Shown one piece after another: positions 52,545-61,660 of a DNA stretch of 64,000 nt. The translations under genes were made by a program, and so were the position numbers. The notes below the pieces were generated by a model. It made no database searches and had not been told where the DNA came from. It saw nothing but the letters and a program-made list of their open reading frames with translations. This DNA comes from an uncultured Erythrobacter sp. (GTDB taxonomy: Bacteria; Pseudomonadota; Alphaproteobacteria; Sphingomonadales; Sphingomonadaceae), in the NCBI RefSeq assembly GCF_947497915.1, contig NZ_CANMIJ010000002.1:62001-126000 (forward strand), given 5' to 3'. The first letter of the stretch is position 1, and every line of letters starts with the position of its first letter.

Positions 52545-53087
52545 ATAGCTCGTCCACCCCGGCGCTCGATGGCCCCGCCAACTAAAAGCGGCCCTCGCTA
52601 CGATCAGTTTATTCAAGTTCCCAAAGTTCGCGTCATCGATGACGAGGGCGAAAACTTGGGCGTGATGTTCACCAATGAAGCGGCTGAGCAGGCGAATGAA
52701 AAAGGCCTGAACCTCGTCGAAGTGTCCCCCAATGCGGACCCACCGGTGTGCAAATTTCTGGATGTCGGCAAATATCGTTTTGAAGCCCAGAAAAAAGCCA
52801 ACCTGGCGCGTAAATCGCAGAAGACCCAGGACATCAAAGAAGTCAAAATGCGTCCGAATATCGACACGCATGATTATGACGTGAAGATGCGCAACGTGAC
52901 CAAATTCATCACCAACGGCGACAAAGTGAAGATCACTTTGCGCTTCCGTGGTCGTGAAATGGCGCACCAGAACCTCGGCATGGACTTGCTCAAACGGGTT
53001 CAGGACGATTCTGCAGAGATTGCCAAGGTAGAGGCTTTTCCTCGCCTAGAGGGCCGTCAGATGCTGATGGTGCTTTCACCAAAATAA
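52545..53087 (+). CDS. infC: Translation initiation factor IF-3, probable AUA start
   Basis: The protein has the full IF-3 pattern: N-domain (VRVIDDEGENLGVMFTNEAA, PPVCKFLDVGKYRFEAQKKA), lysine-rich linker (RKSQKTQDIKEVKMRPNIDT) and C-domain (KVKITLRFRGREMAHQNLG). The first ATG (52569) has no ribosome-binding site. An in-frame ATA at 52545 lies 8 bases after AGGAG and gives exactly 180 residues, the usual IF-3 length. Rare AUU/AUA starts are the known basis of IF-3 autoregulation, because IF-3 rejects non-canonical codons. If ATG is used the protein has 172 residues. Confidence 0.92.
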   Translation: MARPPRRSMAPPTKSGPRYDQFIQVPKVRVIDDEGENLGVMFTNEAAEQANEKGLNLVEVSPNADPPVCKFLDVGKYRFEAQKKANLARKSQKTQDIKEVKMRPNIDTHDYDVKMRNVTKFITNGDKVKITLRFRGREMAHQNLGMDLLKRVQDDSAEIAKVEAFPRLEGRQMLMVLSPK

Positions 53088-53097
53088 GCGCTTTTGA

Positions 53098-53694
53098 TCA
53101 GGGAGCCGGGTGGATCATAGTCCAGAACTTTGGACCACCGCCCGGCACCTCCCACTTAGACGCAATTTCAAATCCAAGTCGCGAGTAGATCGCGACATTG
53201 TCAGGCGTCGCTGTCTCAAGCAGAACGCCTTGCCCCCTGTTCGCAGCCTGAGCGATGATTTCGCGCAGCATGGCGCCGCCCCTCCCTTGCCCCTGAGCCG
53301 ACGGCGCAACTCCAATATAGCGCAGATAAACCAAAGGCTGCGGATGCGGGTGGCGTTTTTGCATCTCCTCCGCGACCTTCAGACCGCGCGGCAACGTTGC
53401 CTTGAAAATCGCAAGCAGGCGCAGGGAGTCCCACAGCCGGTCATCCTTAACCTCGCCCGCTGGATACAACAGCGCCGCTGTGTCCCGTGACCGCGAAGTC
53501 AGCACAGTTCCAAATCGGAGTGATTGCTCAGCCATAATGGCGAAAAACCGCGGGAGCATGCGCTCACGGGTTGCGGCATCAGGCATGATCCATGATAGCG
53601 CCGGATCATTCTGAAACGCCGCAGCAAGCGTTGCAGCTACCTCTCCGGTAGGACGCTCAAGCGTTTCGATTGTGTGATCTGCACCCTTATCCAT
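53098..53694 (-). CDS. GNAT-family N-acetyltransferase
   Basis: The ATG at 53694 gives 198 residues. The acetyl-CoA loop is clear (IGVAPSAQGQGRGGAMLREI, motif RxxGxG/A), followed by LLETATPDNVAIYSRLGFEI and a closing beta-strand. It transfers acetyl to an unidentified amine. An upstream start would lengthen it by 48 residues with no GNAT character. It is convergent with infC, 10 bp apart. Confidence 0.85.
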   Translation of the reverse strand: MDKGADHTIETLERPTGEVAATLAAAFQNDPALSWIMPDAATRERMLPRFFAIMAEQSLRFGTVLTSRSRDTAALLYPAGEVKDDRLWDSLRLLAIFKATLPRGLKVAEEMQKRHPHPQPLVYLRYIGVAPSAQGQGRGGAMLREIIAQAANRGQGVLLETATPDNVAIYSRLGFEIASKWEVPGGGPKFWTMIHPAP

Positions 53695-54032
53695 CGCAGC
53701 GCAGCCTAGGCATCCGTCACTGCGAAATCCAGCATATGATCGGCAGCGCCCCATGCGGTGTTCGACCCTCGCCCCGACAAACAGCAGGTGTGTTCGATGA
53801 ATAACACACCGCATCCGACAACTGGCGACACACGTCATTTATTGCAGGCTATACAATAGATCACGAAGTTCAGGATCGGTTTCGCCCTTTGCGGGTTATC
53901 TCTGAAACCGGACGGAATTTCGGCAACGATACACAGTCGCGTGACACCGTACCCCCGGCTTCTCCCCAGGAGCACCCCGCACAAGGCCCCGCAAAGAGGG
54001 CGCTGAACACTTTTTATCAGAGGACTGATGAC
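53695..54032. promoter_or_regulatory. Intergenic region before the DUF547 array
   Basis: About 340 bp carry no gene. A perfect inverted repeat GGTGTGTT-8-AACACACC lies at 53787-53810, and a possible -10 (TATACA) at about 53849. It probably contains the promoter of the GNAT gene and of the first DUF547 gene. Confidence 0.45.
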
Positions 54033-55178
54033 ATGCCCCGCTTTCAGGCTTTTTCTTTGACCGCAGCCCCGCTCGCTTTGGCTAGTGCGCTTGCTTTCAC
54101 CGCCGTTCCTGCAGCGGCCCAAGATAGTGCACAAACCGATGCACAATTCGCGACGTTCACTCCGTCTGCCAATCCCAACAATGACAAGATCGATTATTCG
54201 ATCTGGGATGAGGCGATGAAGAACATCGTTATCTCTATGGGCCCTTCGCTGCGTCAGGGCGCTGGACGTCCGCAGGCAAGCTTCGGAACGCGCCGCCAAT
54301 ATGGCCATGTTTCGCGATACCGGCTCGAAGGAACGCGGATTATGTTCAGCTTCCTCGATTCCGATGTGAAGGCGAGCTTTGGCGAATACCGCCAAGACCT
54401 CGAAGCGACAGCAGACAAGATCGATATTCAGGCCCTATCGCGCAACGAACAGCTGGCCTTTTGGATCAACCTTCACAATGTCGCGATGATCGAAAAAATC
54501 GCCAATGAATGGCCCGTTCGCCAACCGCGCGAAATTGAGATCGGCGGTGTACCGATCGACGATGCAAAGTTCATCACGGTCGAAGGTATCGCGATGAGCC
54601 CCCGTGATATTCGTGAGAAAATCGTCTACAAGAACTGGAAAGACCCGATGGTCATTTACGGTTTCTGGCGCGGTGAAATCGGCAGTCCGTCGATCCAGCG
54701 CGAAGCTTTCAATGCAGACAATGTCGCACGCCTGCTCGACAAAAGCGGCCGCGATTTTGTGAACTCGCTGCGCGGCACTCAAAAATCGGGCGACACATTG
54801 CAGGTTTCGGAGTTTTTCCAGGAAGCAGCGCCTTTCTTCTTCACGAATTTCGAAGCGGACCTCCGGTCCCACCTTGCGCGCTATGCCAATACAGAAACAA
54901 ACGCGTTGCTCGATGCGACGACCGAGATGGAAGCTGTGATCCGCGAACATGATATCGCCGATCTTGCTGGCGGCGTTCGCGAACCGACTTATCAGAACAT
55001 TACCTCGGATGGCGCCTCGACAAGCTTTCGTATTCCGCAAAGCATGACCCGCTTGCTTGTCCAGCGTGAGCAGAAATTCCAGAAAATTCTGCGCGAAGGC
55101 CGCACAGGCACTGTCACGTTCAGCAACATTACGCTTCCCGGTGATCCAGAAGGCAAGGATGACGGTGAAGTCGAATAG
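54033..55178 (+). CDS. Exported DUF547 protein 1
   Basis: The ATG at 54033 (AGAGGA upstream) yields 381 residues with a signal peptide ending PAAAQ. DUF547 motifs: QALSRNEQLAFWINLHNVAM, VYKNWKDPMVIYGFWRGEIG and the tail GTVTFSNITLPGDPEGK ending EVE. DUF547 is a periplasmic family of unknown activity. It is the first of three tandem paralogues but is followed by its own terminator, so it can be expressed separately. Confidence 0.85.
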   Translation: MPRFQAFSLTAAPLALASALAFTAVPAAAQDSAQTDAQFATFTPSANPNNDKIDYSIWDEAMKNIVISMGPSLRQGAGRPQASFGTRRQYGHVSRYRLEGTRIMFSFLDSDVKASFGEYRQDLEATADKIDIQALSRNEQLAFWINLHNVAMIEKIANEWPVRQPREIEIGGVPIDDAKFITVEGIAMSPRDIREKIVYKNWKDPMVIYGFWRGEIGSPSIQREAFNADNVARLLDKSGRDFVNSLRGTQKSGDTLQVSEFFQEAAPFFFTNFEADLRSHLARYANTETNALLDATTEMEAVIREHDIADLAGGVREPTYQNITSDGASTSFRIPQSMTRLLVQREQKFQKILREGRTGTVTFSNITLPGDPEGKDDGEVE

Positions 55179-55229
55179 GACGCCTCGATAATATGAATTC
55201 GGCCAAGATCAGATCGGCCGATGACCCCG

Positions 55230-55263
55230 AAAGGCCGCTGGATGCGCATCCGGCGGCCTTTTT
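55230..55263 (+). terminator. Rho-independent terminator after DUF547 gene 1
   Basis: AAAGGCCGC and GCGGCCTTT arms enclose GGATGCGCATCC, itself self-complementary, giving a long GC-rich hairpin followed by TTTTTG. On the minus strand AAAGG also ends a run, but no gene needs it there. Confidence 0.9.
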
Positions 55264-55348
55264 GTTTGCCAATCGTAGGTTCCATTGTTCAGCAGGGGTT
55301 AGAGTAAGGCATTCCAATCTTGGGATGAATTGAATAGGTGGGGCGATA

Positions 55349-56470
55349 ATGGTTCAAGCTAAAACCGCTTTTATAGGTATCGGTGCAGCCTTGGCCCTGG
55401 CGGCGATTGGCCCGACTGCGGCAGCCCTAGATGCACCAGAAGGCACGATCGTCGCGGCCGAGCCAATTGACACCTTCGTCCCGTACCCGGATCAAATACG
55501 CCACCGGATTGACTATTCGATCTGGACAGCTGCCCTTTCGAATTTCGTGGTTTCGATGGGACAGCCGTTGCGCAAGAAGCCATTCAATCCGCCCGGCACC
55601 ATCGGCACGAGAATGCAGATGGGGCACAACTCGATCTACCGGCTCGACGGCGCGATGATCGGCTTTTCGTTCATGGATAAAGCCGTGATCGACAGCTTCA
55701 CCGAATATCGCCGTGATCTGGAAAGTGTCGCGGATAGCCTCGACATCCAATCGATCCCGCGCAACGAGCAGCTCGCATATTGGTTGAACCTGCACAACGT
55801 CGCGATGGTCGAACAGGTCGCAAAAAATTGGCCGATCCGCCAACCGCGTGAGATCGAGATCGATGGCGTTTCTCTACAGGATGCGAAGTTTATCACCGTT
55901 GAAGGCGTCGCCCTGTCACCGCGCGATATCCGCACACGGATCGTCTATCCGAACTGGAAAGACCCGAAGGTCATATACGGGTTCTGGCACGGGGAAATCG
56001 GTGGGCCTGCAATCCGCCGGAGCGCATTCGACGGGCGAACCGTGCCTGACGAACTGGAGCGTGCCGCACGCGAGTTCACAAATTCGCGCCGAGGGATCGA
56101 AAAACGCGGTAAAACGCTTCACGTCTCTCGGCTCTATTGGGAAGCAGCGCCTTACTATTTCGCCGACTACGAAAACGACCTTCGCGGACACTTACTCGAA
56201 TATGTCGAGAGGAAAGCGTTGGAGCAGGTCAACGCAACCAGCGCGATAAAGACCACACTAAGAGAGCATGACATCGCTGATCTATCAGGCGGTTCTCGTG
56301 GTAACGCGTTTTTCTCGAACGGCAGACTTAACCGCGGTATCGTCAATCTTCTGCAACAACGCGCGCAAAAGCTCGAATTTATCGAACGCAGAGGTCTGCG
56401 TAAGGGAACTGTTACTTTCAGCAATATCGACCTGCCCGGTGACCCTGAGAATAAAGGCGAAGTTGAATAA
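55349..56470 (+). CDS. Exported DUF547 protein 2
   Basis: The 373-residue paralogue has signal peptide MVQAKTAFIGIGAALALAAI ... AAL. The same DUF547 blocks are present (SIPRNEQLAYWLNLHNVAMV, VYPNWKDPKVIYGFWHGEIG, tail VTFSNIDLPGDPENKGEVE). The ATG at 55349 is preceded by GGTGGGGCGATA. A 102-bp gap without terminator separates it from the third gene, so genes 2 and 3 may form an operon. Function unknown. Confidence 0.85.
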   Translation: MVQAKTAFIGIGAALALAAIGPTAAALDAPEGTIVAAEPIDTFVPYPDQIRHRIDYSIWTAALSNFVVSMGQPLRKKPFNPPGTIGTRMQMGHNSIYRLDGAMIGFSFMDKAVIDSFTEYRRDLESVADSLDIQSIPRNEQLAYWLNLHNVAMVEQVAKNWPIRQPREIEIDGVSLQDAKFITVEGVALSPRDIRTRIVYPNWKDPKVIYGFWHGEIGGPAIRRSAFDGRTVPDELERAAREFTNSRRGIEKRGKTLHVSRLYWEAAPYYFADYENDLRGHLLEYVERKALEQVNATSAIKTTLREHDIADLSGGSRGNAFFSNGRLNRGIVNLLQQRAQKLEFIERRGLRKGTVTFSNIDLPGDPENKGEVE

Positions 56471-56572
56471 TGTTTCACGTCTAGGTTGTTATCTGACGTT
56501 CATCTTCAGTTAGACTTTGACAGTTCATTCATTTGCCGGACGGGTTTAAATAGTCATAGTGGGAGACAAACG

Positions 56573-57775
56573 ATGAAGCCTCGTTCGATTATTGCCAGCA
56601 TCGCGCTAAGCGCGCTGAGCGCGCCACTTGCCGCAGAGAGCGCAGCAACCAATTTCCAAACCCCATCCGCACATAGCGAAACGATTTCGGATCTGTCGCA
56701 GTTTGCGCCTGCTGCGAACCGGAAAGAGCACCGGATCGACTATGAATTTCTCGACGATGCGCTTGGCTGGCTTGTCATCCCAATGGGTCCTTCGATCCGC
56801 GAAGGCGCACCGCGGGTAACGCCGGGCACGGGCACACGCTTTATCTATGGCCATACGTCGCGCTACCGGCTCGAAGGCAACCGCGTCGCCTTTTCCCATT
56901 TCGACAGCCAGAAAATGAGCACCCTCACAGAGTATCGTCTCGATCTTGAGCGGATCGGGACAGAGCTAGACCTGACGACATTGCCGCGTAACGAGCAGCT
57001 CGCCTTCTGGCTGAACCTGCACAATGTCGCCGTGATCGAGGCACTGGCCGCGAATTACCCGCTGCGAGATCCATCAGAGGGGCCTTTTGGCGCCAACGAA
57101 GCCGGGTTGCAGGATGCCAAGCTGGTGACAGTGCGCGGCGTTGCTCTTTCCCCGCGCGATATTCGTGAACGCATTGTTTTTGCGAACTGGAAAGACCCGA
57201 AGGTCATGTACGGTTTCTGGCGCGGCGAGATTGGTGGCCCATCGATCCAGCGGCTCGCCTTCACGGGTTCCAATGTTGATCAGTTGCTTGCGTTATCAGC
57301 AGAAGAGTTCGTCAATTCCTTACGCGGTGTCGAAGGGTTTAACGGCAAGCTGCGCGTTAGCCGCATATTTGAAGAAGCGCAGCCGTTCTTCTTCAGTCAG
57401 GAAGCAGATCTGCGCTCGCATTTGACGCAATTTGCGAATGATGATGTCAAATCGCTGATGGCGAAATACGAATCCACCGCGTTCAACCGCTATGAAACAG
57501 ACATCGCTGACCTCGTATTTGGACGCGCTGATCCCGGGCTCAACTTTGTTTGCCCGAGCAACAATTTCGGACATCCGACCACATCTGGGAGCAACATCAA
57601 TTCTGCGACCGGCTGCCAAGATCAAGCGACCCGCCCAAATCGCGCAGCCGCGCGTTTGATGAAAGAGCGTCAGGAAAAACTGGTCAAAGCGTATAAGCGC
57701 GGCATTCGCTCAGGCACGGTCATCTATGGCGATGGTGCCTATCCGGATGGCGAGGGCGCAAAAGAGGTCGAATAG
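56573..57775 (+). CDS. Exported DUF547 protein 3
   Basis: The ATG at 56573 follows GGGAGACAAACG and yields 400 residues with a signal peptide (MKPRSIIASIALSALSAPLA). It shares the family blocks (TLPRNEQLAFWLNLHNVAVI, FANWKDPKVMYGFWRGEIG) and the terminal EVE, but carries a ~45-residue insert near the C-terminus with two cysteines (LNFVCPSNNFG and TGCQDQ) absent from the other two, so a disulfide may stabilise this copy. Function unknown. Confidence 0.85.
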   Translation: MKPRSIIASIALSALSAPLAAESAATNFQTPSAHSETISDLSQFAPAANRKEHRIDYEFLDDALGWLVIPMGPSIREGAPRVTPGTGTRFIYGHTSRYRLEGNRVAFSHFDSQKMSTLTEYRLDLERIGTELDLTTLPRNEQLAFWLNLHNVAVIEALAANYPLRDPSEGPFGANEAGLQDAKLVTVRGVALSPRDIRERIVFANWKDPKVMYGFWRGEIGGPSIQRLAFTGSNVDQLLALSAEEFVNSLRGVEGFNGKLRVSRIFEEAQPFFFSQEADLRSHLTQFANDDVKSLMAKYESTAFNRYETDIADLVFGRADPGLNFVCPSNNFGHPTTSGSNINSATGCQDQATRPNRAAARLMKERQEKLVKAYKRGIRSGTVIYGDGAYPDGEGAKEVE

Positions 57776-57783
57776 TGTGAAAT

Positions 57784-57809
57784 AGTGCGGGCACAAATGC
57801 GCCCGCACT
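57784..57809 (+). terminator. Hairpin after the DUF547 array
   Basis: AGTGCGGGC and GCCCGCACT arms enclose about 8 bases. No T-run follows, so termination strength is uncertain. Confidence 0.6.
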
Positions 57810-57869
57810 AGACACCGCCCCGCCCGGACGCGAGAATGGCGCCTGCACAACGAGGGGCGCACAATCGAC

Positions 57870-59303
57870 ATGACTGCTCAGCGGATCGGCCTGTTTCTTG
57901 GCCCTCTAACCTTCGCAATCACTGTATTCAGCGCGCCGCCCGCCGGAATGCCCGCCGAAGCATGGCTGGTTGCCGGGCTCGTCGTATGGATGGCGACGTG
58001 GTGGATGACGGAGGCTGTGCCGCTCACCGCGACGGCATTGTTGCCCTTTATCATCCTACCATTCAGCAGCGTTTCGAGCGCGCGCGATGTCGCCAGCACG
58101 TATTACTCGCCAATCCTCTTCCTGCTTTTGGGCGGTGCATTTCTGGCGCTCGCGATTGAGCGGACGGGGCTGCACAAGCGGCTGAGCCTTGCGATTCTGC
58201 GCGTGGTTGGCAGCGGCGGGGGCCAGATCCAGTTGCTGCTTGCATTCATGATCTCGGCCGCTTTGCTCTCGATGCTGATCTCCAACACCTCGACAGCGCT
58301 CATCATGATGCCAATGGCGCTTGCCGTGCTTGCAGGCGGAGAAGGTCTTGGCGAGACGCCCTCTGCGGATCAGGTCTTCAATAAAGAAGGGCTTTCGGGC
58401 GCGCTGCCGATGGGCATTGCCTTTGCTGCCTCTATAGGCGGGCTTGGCACGATTGTTGGCTCGCCAACGAATGCGATTGCGGTTGGCCTGCTTGACACGA
58501 TGATCGGGATGGAGATCACCTTTGCCCAATGGATGCTTTACGGCCTGCCCGTGGTCATCATTGGTGTGCCACTCGCTGCCGTGATCATCGCCAAGTTTCA
58601 ACGCGTGGCCGATCATCCTTTCGACGTTGCGGCCGCACGCAAGGCCATCGACACACATTCGGCGTGGAGCAGCGCGGAAAAGCGCCTGATCCCTGTCGTC
58701 GCCATCACCTTTATCGCGTGGATGACGGTCGCGTGGGTGCGTCCGTTCTTGCCGGATGGATCGTGGACCAACGGCACCATCGCGATCATTGCCAGCCTTG
58801 CCTTGTTCTTGCTGCCCGATGGCACTGGCCGCCCGCTGCTAAACTGGAAAGAGGCAAACCGGGCGCCGTGGGGCGTGATTATGATGTTCGGCGGCGGACT
58901 GGCGCTGGCTGCTGGAATGCAGGCATCGGGCCTTGCGAATTGGCTGGGCGAGGCGTTGCTACCGCTTGAAAACCTGCCGCTGTTTGTGGTCGCCCTGTGC
59001 GTGGTTGCGATGATCATCGTGATCACAGAATTTGCCAGCAATGTTGCGACCGCAACGGGTATCATTCCGGTGATCGCCGCGCTGATAGTAGCGCTGGGAG
59101 CCGATCCGATGCTACTCGCCATGCCAGCAGCGCTCGCGGCGAGCTGGGGCTTTATGTTGCCTGCGGGAACCGGCCCCAACGCCATCGCATGGAGCACCGA
59201 ACGCATACGGATAGAGCGCATGGTCGGCGCAGGCTTTGTACTCGATGTGATTGGCGTATTCCTGATCGTTGGTGTTGTTTGGGCAATCGCGATGTTTGTT
59301 TAA
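57870..59303 (+). CDS. SLC13/DASS-family sodium-coupled anion transporter
   Basis: The 477-residue polytopic inner-membrane protein has about eleven hydrophobic segments and the two family SNT-type hairpin motifs, LISNTSTALIMMPMAL and EFASNVATATGIIPVIAAL, plus GLGTIVGSPTNAI. Members import dicarboxylates, sulfate or tricarboxylates with Na+; the substrate cannot be decided. It starts at the ATG at 57870 after the DUF547 array. Confidence 0.9.
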   Translation: MTAQRIGLFLGPLTFAITVFSAPPAGMPAEAWLVAGLVVWMATWWMTEAVPLTATALLPFIILPFSSVSSARDVASTYYSPILFLLLGGAFLALAIERTGLHKRLSLAILRVVGSGGGQIQLLLAFMISAALLSMLISNTSTALIMMPMALAVLAGGEGLGETPSADQVFNKEGLSGALPMGIAFAASIGGLGTIVGSPTNAIAVGLLDTMIGMEITFAQWMLYGLPVVIIGVPLAAVIIAKFQRVADHPFDVAAARKAIDTHSAWSSAEKRLIPVVAITFIAWMTVAWVRPFLPDGSWTNGTIAIIASLALFLLPDGTGRPLLNWKEANRAPWGVIMMFGGGLALAAGMQASGLANWLGEALLPLENLPLFVVALCVVAMIIVITEFASNVATATGIIPVIAALIVALGADPMLLAMPAALAASWGFMLPAGTGPNAIAWSTERIRIERMVGAGFVLDVIGVFLIVGVVWAIAMFV

Positions 59304-59465
59304 CTCCGAAATAGCGAGAGCTGCTCGCTGCTGCGGAAAGTCGCCCTTCAACCGGTTGCAAACGAAACTAGTTGGCGGTAACTGATGACCATTGCACGGC
59401 TCGGGGGAGAAGCGTTTCTGCGGAGGTTAGAAGCGGGCGCCCACGGGCCAAACAATCGGCTCCTG

Positions 59466-59492
59466 CCTTCCTGGGAGTGTTAAACAGGAAGG
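59466..59492 (+). promoter_or_regulatory. Ribosome-binding-site-sequestering hairpin
   Basis: CCTTCCTG (59466-59473) pairs perfectly with CAGGAAGG (59485-59492) across an 11-base loop. The right arm contains the Shine-Dalgarno AGGAAGG, 8 bases before the ATG at 59501. The ~200-nt leader upstream (from 59304) has further GC-rich inverted segments. It is a candidate translational switch for a Cys/Met enzyme; SAM-II consensus was not recognised. Confidence 0.72.
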
Positions 59493-59500
59493 ATACCGGC

Positions 59501-60817
59501 ATGACCGATTCCGTAGACCCGATCGCCGCCCCAACCCCGCGCCGCAAGCCAAAGCCCGAAAAGACCAGCATTGGCGGACGCGAGCTCAAACCATCGACGT
59601 TGATGATGGGGCACGGCTATGATCCGGCTTTGTCCGAAGGGTCGCTGAAAGCGCCGATCTTCCTCACCTCCACTTTCGCATTTGAAAACGCTGCGGCGGG
59701 CAAACGCCATTTCGAAGGCATCACAGGCAAACGCCCCGGCGGCGCGGAAGGTCTCGTCTATTCACGTTTCAACGGGCCGAACCAAGAAATCCTCGAAGAT
59801 CGCCTCGCCGTTTGGGATGGCGCGGAAGACGCGCTGACATTCTCATCCGGCATGACAGCGATTTGCATCCTGATGATGGCCTATGTCAGCCAAGGCGACG
59901 TGATCGTCCATTCCGGCCCGCTCTATGCAGCCTCGGAAGGGTTCGTCGCGAAGTTCCTTTCGAAGTTCGGCGTGACCTATGTCGATTTCCCCGCTGGCGC
60001 GACGCGTGAGGAACTCGACGATGTGCTTAAACGCGCGAAGAAACAAGCGAACGAGAATGGCGGCAAAGTCGCGATGATCTATCTCGAAAGTCCGGCCAAC
60101 CCGACCAATGCTTTGGTCGATATCGAAGCGGTAAAAGAAGCGCGCGATGCGAACCTGAAATGGGATTGCCCGATCGCCATCGACAACACCTTCCTCGGCC
60201 CGCTGTGGCAGCGCCCGCTCGACAACGGCGCCGACGTGGTTTGCTACTCCTTGACCAAATATGTCGGCGGGCACTCAGATCTCGTCGCAGGTTCGATTGC
60301 AGGCGCGAAAAAGTGGATGGATCCGGTTCGCGCCCTTCGCAACACGATGGGCGGTATTGTCGATCCGAACACGGCGTGGATGCTGCTGCGCTCATTGGAA
60401 ACGGTCGAGCTGCGCATGCAGCGCGCAGGTGAGAACGCGGCGAAAGTTTGCGACTTCCTGAAAAGCCATCCGAAAGTCGAAGGGCTCGGCTATCTCGGCC
60501 TGATCGAAGACGCGCGCCAGCAGGACATCTATGATCGTCACTGCAAAGGCGCAGGCAGCACGTTCAGCGTGTTTATCAAAGGCGGCGAGGCTGAGAGCTT
60601 CCGCTTCCTAGATCACCTCACAATCGCAAAGCTCGCCGTCAGCCTCGGCGGGACAGAAACGCTCGCTAGCCATCCGGCGGCAATGACACACCTTTCCGTG
60701 CCACAGGAACGCAAGGACGCCCTAGGCATCACTGACAATCTTGTTCGGATCAGTGTCGGGATCGAGGATGCCGACGATTTGATCGCGGACTTTGCGCAAG
60801 CTCTGGAGCATGTTTGA
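59501..60817 (+). CDS. Cystathionine gamma-synthase-family PLP enzyme
   Basis: The ATG at 59501 gives 438 residues. Cys/Met metabolism fold-type I enzyme: TSTFAFENAAAGKRHF, YSRFNGPNQEILEDRLAVWD, SSGMTAICILMM, the PLP-phosphate site, AIDNTFLGPLWQRPLDNGAD, the Schiff-base lysine in VCYSLTKYVGGHSD, and SLGGTETLASHPAAMTH. It joins or splits sulfur amino-acid intermediates (gamma-synthase, gamma-lyase or O-acyl-homoserine sulfhydrylase); the exact reaction is uncertain. The N-terminus carries a ~30-residue Pro/Lys-rich extension. Confidence 0.88.
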   Translation: MTDSVDPIAAPTPRRKPKPEKTSIGGRELKPSTLMMGHGYDPALSEGSLKAPIFLTSTFAFENAAAGKRHFEGITGKRPGGAEGLVYSRFNGPNQEILEDRLAVWDGAEDALTFSSGMTAICILMMAYVSQGDVIVHSGPLYAASEGFVAKFLSKFGVTYVDFPAGATREELDDVLKRAKKQANENGGKVAMIYLESPANPTNALVDIEAVKEARDANLKWDCPIAIDNTFLGPLWQRPLDNGADVVCYSLTKYVGGHSDLVAGSIAGAKKWMDPVRALRNTMGGIVDPNTAWMLLRSLETVELRMQRAGENAAKVCDFLKSHPKVEGLGYLGLIEDARQQDIYDRHCKGAGSTFSVFIKGGEAESFRFLDHLTIAKLAVSLGGTETLASHPAAMTHLSVPQERKDALGITDNLVRISVGIEDADDLIADFAQALEHV

Positions 60818-60856
60818 ATTCTGACCTAATCTCTCTTGAATTTTTCGGAGAGAATC

Positions 60857-61660
60857 ATGTCAGAGCGCAAACCCGTTTTCCTAGTCATTGGCGCAGGCGC
60901 AGGGATTGGCGGCCATGCAGCAGCGCGTTTCGCAGCGGGCGGGTATCACGCCGTGCTGGCGAGGCGCTCTGACGAAGCGGGTCTGGCCAAACTGGTAGGG
61001 GAGATCGAGGAAGCGGGTGGTAGCGCGTCGGGCACTTTGCTCAACGCGTCGGAAGACGGCACGATCGAGGAACTGATTGAACGCACAGAGCGTGACATCG
61101 GCCCGATTGACTGCGCGCTCTATAATCTGGGTGCGCAGATCGGAAACCGCGCGCTGCATGACACGCCGCACCGCACGTTTGAGCTTGGTTGGCGGCTTGG
61201 TGCATTCGGCCTATTCCGCCTCGCCCACGCTATGCTGCCCGCGATGTTGGAACGCGGCAAAGGCAGCCTGCTCGTCACATCAGCCACAGCCGCCGTTCGC
61301 GGCAATGCGGGCCAGCATAGTCACGCCGCCGCGATGGCTGGCCGCCGGATGCTGTGCCAAACGCTCAACGCTGAATTCGCACCTCAGGGCATCCATGTGG
61401 CGCATGTCGTCGTGGACGGATCAGTCGATGCGCCGGACACGCTAGGCAAACTGCTCGGCGATAAATTCGAGGCATATAAGGCATCCAAAGGCGAAGACGG
61501 CGTAATTGATCCGGCTGCGCTTGCCGAAACGTACTGGCACCTCGCGCAGCAACCGCGCAATTGCTGGACGCATGAGTTGGACGCGCGGCCGTTCACAGAT
61601 GTGGCGTGGTGGAATGACACCCCGATTTCCGAGATTAATCGCGGTAAGCCGGGGGCTTAA
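60857..61660 (+). CDS. SDR-family protein lacking the catalytic Tyr and Lys
   Basis: From the ATG at 60857 (GGAGAG upstream) it has 267 residues. A Rossmann fold is clear: LVIGAGAGIGGHAAARFA and CALYNLGAQIG. After the SDR Ser (VTSATAAVRGN) the expected YxxxK position reads HSHAAAM, so the catalytic Tyr is His156 and the Lys is Met160. It may bind NAD(P) without the standard dehydrogenase chemistry. It is convergent with the FMN reductase gene, overlapping by 4 bases at the stops. Confidence 0.83.
   Translation: MSERKPVFLVIGAGAGIGGHAAARFAAGGYHAVLARRSDEAGLAKLVGEIEEAGGSASGTLLNASEDGTIEELIERTERDIGPIDCALYNLGAQIGNRALHDTPHRTFELGWRLGAFGLFRLAHAMLPAMLERGKGSLLVTSATAAVRGNAGQHSHAAAMAGRRMLCQTLNAEFAPQGIHVAHVVVDGSVDAPDTLGKLLGDKFEAYKASKGEDGVIDPAALAETYWHLAQQPRNCWTHELDARPFTDVAWWNDTPISEINRGKPGA

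Noticed and set aside
59380..59500. SAM-II riboswitch
   Set aside because: The conserved GATTTG and CGCTAAA elements of SAM-II are not present; only the ribosome-binding-site hairpin is supported.
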